Assembly: GCA_050743365.1 (NCBI GenBank)
Contig: JBOGFI010000012.1
Coordinates: 1-13,920, forward strand
Origin: JBOGFI01 sp050743365
GTDB taxonomy: Bacteria > Actinomycetota > Acidimicrobiia > IMCC26256 > JACDBD01
Reading direction: 5' to 3'
DNA: 13,920 nt
A program made the translations under genes and the position numbers. Below, in pieces: positions 5,683 through 12,193 of the stretch. Within the stretch, counting starts at the first letter, position 1, and every line of letters starts with the position of its first letter. The notes below the pieces were generated by a model that saw nothing but the letters and a program-made list of their open reading frames with translations, ran no database searches and had not been told where the DNA came from.

Positions 5683-6851
5683 CGGGCGTGGCGGGCCACC
5701 GAGCCGAGCATCCCGGCGGCAGCCATGGTGAACACCAGCGCCGAGCCCCCGAACGACACGAACGGCAACGGGATCCCCGACACGGGAAGGAGCCCGACCA
5801 CCCCGCCGATGTTGATGACCGCCTGGCCGACGACCCACACGGTGATCCCCGCCGCCAACAGGGTGCCGAACCGGTCCGACGCCCCCAGCGCCGTCCTCGT
5901 GCCCAGCACCGCGAAGGCGACGAAGAGCGCCACGACGAGCAGGCAGCCGAGCAGCCCGAGCTCCTCGCCGATGATGGCGAAGATGAAGTCGGTGTGCGCG
6001 TTCGGGAGGAACAGCCACTTGGCGCGTCCGGCACCGAGGCCGACGCCGGTCCAACCGCCGCTACCCAGCGCGATCAGCGACTGGGAAAGCTGGTACCCGG
6101 TGTTCCCGGCGTCGGACCACGGATGGAGGTACGCGAACACGCGGGCGCGCCGGTATGGCTCGGCGATGGCCAGGAGGGCGGTGAGCGAAACGGCGATGCC
6201 GCCGGTTGCGGCCAGGTGGCGGATCCGCACACCGCCGACGACCAGGACGGTACCGACGACGAGCCCGAGCACCAACGTCGAGTCCATGTCGGGCTGGCAC
6301 AGCACGAGGGCGGCGAAGACCGCCAGCACCACGAGGACGGGTCGCACGACACGCCGCCAGTCGTGCAGCTCGGCGGCCCTGCGGGTGAGCACGTCTGCCG
6401 CGTACAGGAGCAGTGCGAGCTTGGCCAGCTCCGTCGGCTGGAAGCGCCACGACCCACTCCCGAGCCACCGGCGCGAGCCCGCCACGTACACGCCGATGCC
6501 GGGCACGAGCACCAGCACTAGGAGCACGAGGCTCACGGCGAGGAGCGGGCGCACGAAGCGGCGCCAGGCGTGATAGTCGACCCGGGCGGTTACTGCGAAG
6601 GCAACCGCGCCCAGCGCGGTCCAGACGACCTGACGCTGGAAGAAGTACCAGCCGGACCCGTAGTTGGTGAGCGACGCGACCGATGACGCCGACAGCACCA
6701 TGACCAGCGACACGACGTTCAGCACGCCCACGGTCGCCAGTAGCAGCACGTAGGTGGATGGGCGGGCAGGGGCGGCCGCGGCCCAGCGGTGGCGCGCGGC
6801 GGCGACACGGCGACCCAGCGGCGACGGCATGCGGTTTACCGCAACGCTCAT
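5679..6851 (-). CDS. ftsW: Septal peptidoglycan polymerase FtsW (SEDS family)
   Basis: Polytopic SEDS glycosyltransferase of 390 residues that polymerises lipid II at the septum in partnership with FtsI. About ten hydrophobic segments are visible, the first near residues 33-55. Conserved stretches are SRRWLGSGSWRFQPTELAK (126-144), QPDMDSTLV (186-194), YLHPWSDAGNTGYQ (241-254), HTDFIFAIIGEELG (286-299) and GIPLPFVSFGGS (359-370). D247 falls in the extracytoplasmic loop that carries the catalytic Asp in studied SEDS enzymes (alignment by eye). The Gly of the usual QPDxGT motif is Asp (D190). The frame is open to 6977; ATG 6851 was chosen because it forms ATGA with the murD stop and has GAGG seven bases upstream. 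An in-frame ATG at 6830 is an alternative. RodA is excluded mainly by location. Confidence 0.96.
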   Translation of the reverse strand: MSVAVNRMPSPLGRRVAAARHRWAAAAPARPSTYVLLLATVGVLNVVSLVMVLSASSVASLTNYGSGWYFFQRQVVWTALGAVAFAVTARVDYHAWRRFVRPLLAVSLVLLVLVLVPGIGVYVAGSRRWLGSGSWRFQPTELAKLALLLYAADVLTRRAAELHDWRRVVRPVLVVLAVFAALVLCQPDMDSTLVLGLVVGTVLVVGGVRIRHLAATGGIAVSLTALLAIAEPYRRARVFAYLHPWSDAGNTGYQLSQSLIALGSGGWTGVGLGAGRAKWLFLPNAHTDFIFAIIGEELGLLGCLLVVALFVAFAVLGTRTALGASDRFGTLLAAGITVWVVGQAVINIGGVVGLLPVSGIPLPFVSFGGSALVFTMAAAGMLGSVARHAR

Positions 6852-8233
6852 GGGCCGACCTCGGCGCGTGACGGATCGGTCTCGTGATGGCCGTGCGCCT
6901 CGGGCAGCCCTGACACCCGAGCGGCGAAATCGTCGCCGCGCGCCCCGTAGCTCGAGTACCAGTCGAACGACGCGCACGCGGGCGAGAGCATCACCACGTC
7001 GCCCGCCTTCGCCTGCTCGGCCGCGCGCGCGACAGCCGTGCCCATGTCAGCAGCGCGGATCACCGGGACCGCGCCCGCGAACGCCGCCTCGATCTCCCCG
7101 GCGGCCTCGCCGATGGCAACCACTCCCCGCAGCCGGGGCGCCAGGGAGCCGAGCACCGAGAGGTCGAGGCCCTTGTTGCGACCGCCGGCGACCAGGATCA
7201 CCGGGCCGGCGGCGCCCTCCACCGCTCGCAGCGTCGCGTGGGGGTTCGTCGCCTTCGAGTCGTCGTAGTAGCGGACACCGTCGTGCTCCGCGACGAGCGT
7301 CGTCCGGTGTGGGAGGCCCTCGAAGTCGCGCAGCGCGGTGGCGACGCCCGCCGGGGTGGCGCCCACCTCGAGCGCGGCGGCCGCGGCAGCCAGGGCGTTG
7401 GCCCGGTCGTGAGAGGCGGTCGCCCACAGGTCGGCCACGGGGACGAGGGGGGTCCCGCCCGCTTCCACCAGCACGCCGTCGGTGACGCGGAACGCCCCCG
7501 GATCAGCGGACGTGACCGAGAACGGCAGTCGCCGGGAAGGCGCGTCGCCGGCGAGCAGGCTCGTGACCGCGTCGTCGGCGTTGAACACGAGCAGGTCGTC
7601 GCTCGTCTGGTGACGGAACACCCTCGCCTTGGCAGCCACGTAGTCGTCGAGGGACCCGTGCCAGTCGAGGTGGTCCACGGCCACGTTGAGCAGCACCGCC
7701 ACACGCGGTCGGAAGGCCGCGGTCGTGAAGGCGAGCTGGAACGACGACACCTCGGCCACCACGACGTCGGCGTCGGTGCCGACGGCGTCGAGCAGTGGTC
7801 GCCCGATGTTGCCGGCCGCGACGGCGCGCATCCCCGAGGTCTCCAGCATCGCCACCGCCAGGGTCGTCACCGTGGTCTTGCCGTTGGTGCCGGTCACCGC
7901 AACCAGGCGCCGGCCCGCTCCCTCGGCCGCGAGGTCGATCTCGGCGCGCACCGGCACCCCCGCGGACCGGGCTGCGACGACGGCCGCGTGTCGCCCGGGC
8001 ACCCCGGGGCTGGGCACGAGCAGGTCGGCGTGCTCGACCCAGGCTGCGAGCTCCCCCGCCGGCGGGGCTTCCAGCAGCTCGGCGCCGGCCGCGACGGCGC
8101 GCACCGCCCGCTCGGCGTACGCGGGGTCGCCCGCCGGGGTGTCCTCGACGACGGTGACGCGGTCGCCCGCGGCGCGGCGGTGGTTCACGACGGCTTCGCC
8201 CGTGACGCCAAGGCCGATGACGACCACGTGCAT
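6848..8233 (-). CDS. murD: UDP-N-acetylmuramoyl-L-alanine--D-glutamate ligase MurD
   Basis: Cytoplasmic ligase of 461 residues that adds D-Glu to UDP-MurNAc-L-Ala. The N-terminal Rossmann-like domain starts MHVVVIGLGVTG, with the GLGVTG loop (7-12) and D31-T32 at the usual uracil-contact position. The ATPase domain has GTNGKTTV (115-122), EVSSFQL (161-167), DHLDWHG (187-193) and K202, the expected carbamylated lysine. The C-terminal domain has DDSKATN (324-330), AGGRNKG (349-355) and SPACASFD (417-424). A poorly conserved His/Glu-rich tail of about 20 residues ends the chain. The frame is open to 8299, but ATG 8233 shares one base with the mraY stop (TGATG), has GGGAG ten bases upstream and begins the fold directly. 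The family's 440-470 residue size fits. Confidence 0.97.
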   Translation of the reverse strand: MHVVVIGLGVTGEAVVNHRRAAGDRVTVVEDTPAGDPAYAERAVRAVAAGAELLEAPPAGELAAWVEHADLLVPSPGVPGRHAAVVAARSAGVPVRAEIDLAAEGAGRRLVAVTGTNGKTTVTTLAVAMLETSGMRAVAAGNIGRPLLDAVGTDADVVVAEVSSFQLAFTTAAFRPRVAVLLNVAVDHLDWHGSLDDYVAAKARVFRHQTSDDLLVFNADDAVTSLLAGDAPSRRLPFSVTSADPGAFRVTDGVLVEAGGTPLVPVADLWATASHDRANALAAAAAALEVGATPAGVATALRDFEGLPHRTTLVAEHDGVRYYDDSKATNPHATLRAVEGAAGPVILVAGGRNKGLDLSVLGSLAPRLRGVVAIGEAAGEIEAAFAGAVPVIRAADMGTAVARAAEQAKAGDVVMLSPACASFDWYSSYGARGDDFAARVSGLPEAHGHHETDPSRAEVGP

Positions 8234-9279
8234 CAGTCGATTGCTCCCGGGATGCGGATGAAGTCGGCGTAGAACAGCCCGAGCCCGAGCGCCACGCACA
8301 AGCCCCCGAAGAGCCAGAAGCGGACGATGACGGTGAACTCGTGCCAGCCGCCCACTTCGTAGTGGTGGTGGATGGGCGCCATGCGCAGGATGCGTCGCTT
8401 GAAGCCTCGGAAGGCGATGACCTGCGCGATGACGCTCAGCGTCTCGACGACGAAGAGACCGCCGAGGATCGGCAGCAGCAGGTTCGTGTTCGTGAACAGC
8501 GCCAGGCCCGCCATCGCGCCGCCGAGCGCGAGCGAGCCGGTGTCACCCATGAACACGCGCGCCGGCGCCGCGTTCCACCACAAGAAGCCGGCGCAGCCTC
8601 CCAACAGCGCCGCCGCGACGACCGCGAGATCGAGCGATGCGGCCGGGAGCGAGTTGTACTGGCCCGGGTGGCGGAACTGCCAGAACGCGATGATCACGAA
8701 CGCGGCGAACACGAGGGTGGCCGCGCCGGCGGCGAGGCCGTCCATGCCGTCGGTGAGGTTGACCGCGTTGGAGGTGGCGGTGACGACCACTACCGCCCAC
8801 GCGAACCACAGCCAGGTGCCCAGGTCCAGGTCGAGCAGGCGGGTGAACGACAGGTGCGTGTTGGTGTCGACGAAGTGCAACGCCAGGAGCGCGAAGCCCG
8901 AGCCTACGAGCAGCTGGCCGCTGGTCTTGCCCCGCTTGCGCAGGCCGAGGTTCCGGCCCTTGCGCACGCCCAGGTAGTCGTCGACGAAGCCGATCGCCGC
9001 CAGCCCGACGACGAGTAGGAGCAGCGTCATCCCGGCCCGGGCGAACTTGATCTGCTCGGTGCGGACGTGCGCGGCCAGGTAGCCGGCCACCGCGCTCACG
9101 ATGATGGCGATGCCTCCCATGGTGGGCGTGCCCGCCTTCTGGGCGTGGGGGTGCGTGAACGGCCCATCGCTGCGAATGGCCTGGCCGATCTCGCGCGCAC
9201 GCAGGACGCGGATGAGGAAGGGGGTCCCGAGCACGCTGAGGACGAACGCGACCGACGCCGCCACCAGCAACGCGATCAC
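8233..9279 (-). CDS. mraY: Phospho-N-acetylmuramoyl-pentapeptide transferase MraY
   Basis: Integral membrane enzyme of 348 residues that transfers phospho-MurNAc-pentapeptide to undecaprenyl phosphate, making lipid I. It has around ten hydrophobic segments and all family landmarks: the HPHAQKAGTPTMGG stretch (43-56), the Mg-binding DDYLG with D100-D101, NLTDGMDGLA (174-183), FMGDTGSLALGG (243-254) and PIHHHYE (302-308). The frame runs upstream to 9588, but those 103 codons are arginine-rich murF antiphase. The GTG at 9279 gives a GTGA overlap with the murF stop, has GAGG seven bases upstream, and starts just before the first membrane helix, as expected for the family. It sits between murF and murD in the standard order. 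Confidence 0.98.
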   Translation of the reverse strand: MIALLVAASVAFVLSVLGTPFLIRVLRAREIGQAIRSDGPFTHPHAQKAGTPTMGGIAIIVSAVAGYLAAHVRTEQIKFARAGMTLLLLVVGLAAIGFVDDYLGVRKGRNLGLRKRGKTSGQLLVGSGFALLALHFVDTNTHLSFTRLLDLDLGTWLWFAWAVVVVTATSNAVNLTDGMDGLAAGAATLVFAAFVIIAFWQFRHPGQYNSLPAASLDLAVVAAALLGGCAGFLWWNAAPARVFMGDTGSLALGGAMAGLALFTNTNLLLPILGGLFVVETLSVIAQVIAFRGFKRRILRMAPIHHHYEVGGWHEFTVIVRFWLFGGLCVALGLGLFYADFIRIPGAID

Positions 9280-10676
9280 GACACGGCCTCGAGGCCGGCG
9301 AGCGCATCGGCGACGCGCTCGAGGCCGACCGCTCGGCTGGCCTTCACCAGCACCGCGTCGCCCGGCCCGACGCGTGCCGCGACGACCTCGTACGCGGTCG
9401 CGACGTCGGGCACCTCGACGATTTCGACGCCACGGCCCGAAGAACGCGCGCCCTCGGCGACCGCTCGTGCCGCATCGCCCACGACGACGACGACGTCGAC
9501 ACCGCTGTCGGCGGCCTGGCGTCCGACCGCCGTATGCGCCGGCTCGGCTTCGGCGCCCAGCTCGAGCATCTCGCCCAGCACCGCCCACCGGCGCCCCGCC
9601 GTCGGCAGGCGGGCGAGGGCCCGGAGCGCCACGTCGGTCGACGTCGGGCTGGCGTTGTACGCGTCGTTGAGCACGGTGATCCCGCCGGGGGCGTGTGCGA
9701 GCTGCATTCGCCAGGGTGCGGCCTCGGCCTCGGACAGGCCCGCGACCACGTCGTCGGCAGCCACGCCCAGCTCGAGCGCGACCGCGGCGGCCATCGCGGC
9801 GTTCATGACCTGGTGCTCGCCCCGCAGGCGCAAGCGCACCGCCAGCGATCCCGCCGGGGCATCGAGGTGGAACGAGGGCCGGAGGTCGTCGTCGAGAACG
9901 ACCTCGGTGATGCGCACGTGGCAGTCCGAGTGCGGTCCGCGGCCGATCCGGAGCACGCGGGCGGCGGTCCTGCGGGCGAGGTCGGGGGTGACGTCGTCGT
10001 CGGCGTCGAGCACGGCGACCCCGTCGGCGGGCAGCGCCTCGAGGAGCTCGCCCTTCACCGCCGCCACCCCGGCCCTCCCCCCGAGCCGGCCTGCGTGCGC
10101 GAGCCCCACGTTGGTCAGGATGCCGAGGCGCGGTCGCGCGATCGCGCAGAGGTCGGCGATGTTGCCCGCGAGGCGCGCGCCCATCTCCGCCACCACCACC
10201 TCCGTCTCGGTGTCGGCGGCGAGCAGCGTGAGCGGCAACCCGGCTTCGTTGTTGAACGAGCCCGGGCTGGCGACGACCCGGCGGGCGCGCCCCAGCGCGG
10301 CGGCGAGCAGGTCCTTGGTCGTCGTCTTCCCGGCCGACCCGGTGATGCCCACCACGGTCGTGTCGACAAGCCGGTCACGAGCGAGGCGCCCGAGCTCGGC
10401 GAGCGCGACGAGCGGGTCCCCCACCCGGACCAGGGCGCGCGGCTCGCTCCCCGTCCGAAGGTCGATCGCGTGTGCGACCAGCGCGACCGTCGCGCCTCTC
10501 GCGAACGCGTCGGGCACGTAGTCGTGGCCGTCACGCTTCGCGACGAGCGCGGCGAAGCAGGCGCCCGGCGCGAGCGTCCGTGAGTCGATCGAGTAGGAGG
10601 TGGCCACCGCCGCCTCGTCGCCGGCGATGACCTGTCCGTCCGCGGCCTGGGCGATCTCGGCTGCCGTCAGGCGCAT
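9276..10676 (-). CDS. murF: UDP-N-acetylmuramoyl-tripeptide--D-alanyl-D-alanine ligase MurF
   Basis: Cytoplasmic ligase of 466 residues that attaches the D-Ala-D-Ala dipeptide to the UDP-MurNAc tripeptide, finishing the soluble precursor. It shows SIDSRTLAPGACF (29-41) in the N-terminal domain, the P-loop GSAGKTTTKD (113-122), SFNNEAGLPLT (140-150), AEMGA (163-167), EHQVMNA (287-293), NDAYNASPTS (337-346), LGEMLELG (367-374) and VKASR (444-448). These are MurF-type rather than MurE-type motifs, notably FNNExGxP and the YNASP stretch. ATG 10676 overlaps the murE stop by ten bases and has GGAGG seven bases upstream. No ddl gene for its dipeptide substrate lies in this window. Confidence 0.97.
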   Translation of the reverse strand: MRLTAAEIAQAADGQVIAGDEAAVATSYSIDSRTLAPGACFAALVAKRDGHDYVPDAFARGATVALVAHAIDLRTGSEPRALVRVGDPLVALAELGRLARDRLVDTTVVGITGSAGKTTTKDLLAAALGRARRVVASPGSFNNEAGLPLTLLAADTETEVVVAEMGARLAGNIADLCAIARPRLGILTNVGLAHAGRLGGRAGVAAVKGELLEALPADGVAVLDADDDVTPDLARRTAARVLRIGRGPHSDCHVRITEVVLDDDLRPSFHLDAPAGSLAVRLRLRGEHQVMNAAMAAAVALELGVAADDVVAGLSEAEAAPWRMQLAHAPGGITVLNDAYNASPTSTDVALRALARLPTAGRRWAVLGEMLELGAEAEPAHTAVGRQAADSGVDVVVVVGDAARAVAEGARSSGRGVEIVEVPDVATAYEVVAARVGPGDAVLVKASRAVGLERVADALAGLEAVS

Positions 10677-12193
10677 CCGAGGGCCTCCAACTCCTCGCGG
10701 GCTACGACCCGGTCGTCAAACGGCGTGGTCACGCCGCCGGCGGTCTGGCCCGTCTCGTGACCCTTGCCGGCGATCACGACCACGTCGCCCGGGCGCGCCT
10801 CCGACAGCGCGTAGCGGATCGCGGCACGGCGGTCGAGCTCGACCACGGGCGTCGCGGCGCCCTCCCGCAACCCTGGCGTCACCGCGGCGGCGATCGCCTC
10901 GGGATCCTCGGAGCGCGGGTTGTCGGAGGTCAGCACGGCGAGGTCGGCGCGTTGGCCTGCGACCCGCCCCATCAGCGGCCGCTTGTCTCGGTCACGGTCG
11001 CCGCCGCACCCGAACACGACGAGCAGCCGGCCCCGGGCAACGGGGCGGGCGGCGTCGAGGACGCGCGCCAGCGCGTCGGGCGTGTGGGCGTAGTCGACCA
11101 GGACCGTGAACGGCTGCCCGCCGTCCACCGTCTCGAAGCGGCCGGGGACGACCAGCGGCGCCTCGATGCCGGCGACCACCGCGTCGAAGGGCACGCCGCC
11201 CGCGAGCGCGACCGCCGCCGCCGCCAGCACGTTGTCGACGTTGAAGCGGCCGACGAGCGGGCTCGCTACCCGGGCGCGGCGGGATACAGCGTCGCGGCGG
11301 TCGACGAGGACGAAGCGGCTCCCGCGCGGGTCGAGGTCGAGCTCGTCGGCGACCACCTCGGCCGTGACATCGGTGGGCACGTCGGCGGACGAGTCGAGCA
11401 CACCGAACGTCGTGGTGGGGAGCCCGGCGGCTCGTGCCCGGCGGGCGAGCGCCACCCCGTGGATGTCGTCGGCATTGACGACTCCTGCACCGGCCCGAGT
11501 CGGGTCGAACAGCATCGCCTTGGCCTCGAAGTACGCGTGCAGCGTGCGGTGGTAGTCGAGGTGCTCGTGGGACAGGTTCGTGAAGCAGACCGCCGCGAAC
11601 CAGGTCCCGTCGATGCGGTGCTGGTGCAGCGCGTGCGACGAGACCTCCATCGCCACGGTGCGCACGCCGGCGTCGCGCATGCGGGCCAGCAGCGCCTGAA
11701 GCTCGGTCGCCTCGGGCGTGGTGCGCTCTTCGGGGACGGCGGCGCCGGCGATGCGGGCCCCGATCGTGCCGATGAGCCCGACGGGGTCGCCCGCCGCCCG
11801 GCCGATCGATTCGAGGACGTAGGTGGTGGTCGTCTTGCCGTTCGTGCCCGTCACTCCGAGGCACCGCAGCGCGCGTGACGGGTGACCGTGGAACCGGGCG
11901 GCGACCGGGCCGAGGGCCCGTCGCACGCTCGGCACGCGTGCTTGGGAGACAGCGAGTGGAAGCGGCCGTTCCACGAGCAGCGCCACCGCGCCGGCGGCGA
12001 CGGCTTCGGGGGCGTGGGCATGCCCATCGGTCACGGCGCCGGGAATGCACGCGAAACAGGCGCCCTCGACAGCCTCGCGGCTGTCGGGGACGATCGTCGT
12101 GACCTCGACGTGCGGGTCACCCGACAACTCCTCCACGTCGACGCCCCCGAGGAGCTCGTGCAGGCGCACGCGCCGTCCTGTCCGCTCGGTCAT
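10667..12193 (-). CDS. murE: UDP-MurNAc-L-Ala-D-Glu--diaminopimelate ligase MurE
   Basis: Cytoplasmic ligase of 508 residues that adds the third stem residue. The N-terminal UDP-binding domain contains VPDSREAVEGACF (35-47). The ATPase domain contains GTNGKTTTT (116-124), EVSSHAL (183-189), NLSHEHLDYH (206-215) and K225, the expected carbamylated lysine. The C-terminal domain contains DYAHTPDAL (367-375), GCGGDRDRDKRP (395-406), DNPR (424-427) and GKGHE (476-480). DNPR is the diaminopimelate-specific motif; lysine-adding MurE enzymes differ there. It does not by itself distinguish meso- from LL-diaminopimelate. ATG 12193 overlaps the ftsI stop as ATGA and has no clear Shine-Dalgarno, so translation is probably coupled to ftsI. 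Confidence 0.97.
   Translation of the reverse strand: MTERTGRRVRLHELLGGVDVEELSGDPHVEVTTIVPDSREAVEGACFACIPGAVTDGHAHAPEAVAAGAVALLVERPLPLAVSQARVPSVRRALGPVAARFHGHPSRALRCLGVTGTNGKTTTTYVLESIGRAAGDPVGLIGTIGARIAGAAVPEERTTPEATELQALLARMRDAGVRTVAMEVSSHALHQHRIDGTWFAAVCFTNLSHEHLDYHRTLHAYFEAKAMLFDPTRAGAGVVNADDIHGVALARRARAAGLPTTTFGVLDSSADVPTDVTAEVVADELDLDPRGSRFVLVDRRDAVSRRARVASPLVGRFNVDNVLAAAAVALAGGVPFDAVVAGIEAPLVVPGRFETVDGGQPFTVLVDYAHTPDALARVLDAARPVARGRLLVVFGCGGDRDRDKRPLMGRVAGQRADLAVLTSDNPRSEDPEAIAAAVTPGLREGAATPVVELDRRAAIRYALSEARPGDVVVIAGKGHETGQTAGGVTTPFDDRVVAREELEALGCA
10684..10690 (-). promoter_or_regulatory. Ribosome binding site of murF
   Basis: TTGGAGG on the minus strand, within the last codons of murE, lies seven bases before ATG 10676. 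It supports that start despite the ten-base overlap with murE. Confidence 0.7.

Noticed and set aside
5683..6054. Upstream extension of the murG frame
   Set aside because: Arginine-rich antiphase reading of ftsW with no homology to MurG; GTG 5682 gives a coupled start and a normal N-terminus.
4027..6573. Plus-strand open frame of 848 codons antisense to murC, murG and ftsW
   Set aside because: Its composition is Arg/Pro/Ser/Thr-rich, with no recognisable domain. Long antisense frames are expected opposite genes with strong third-position GC bias, and the minus strand has convincing enzymes throughout.
9280..9588. Upstream extension of the mraY frame
   Set aside because: The extra 103 residues are almost all Arg/Gly/Ala, overlap murF out of frame, and would place a highly charged tail before the first membrane helix. 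GTG 9279 is the better start.
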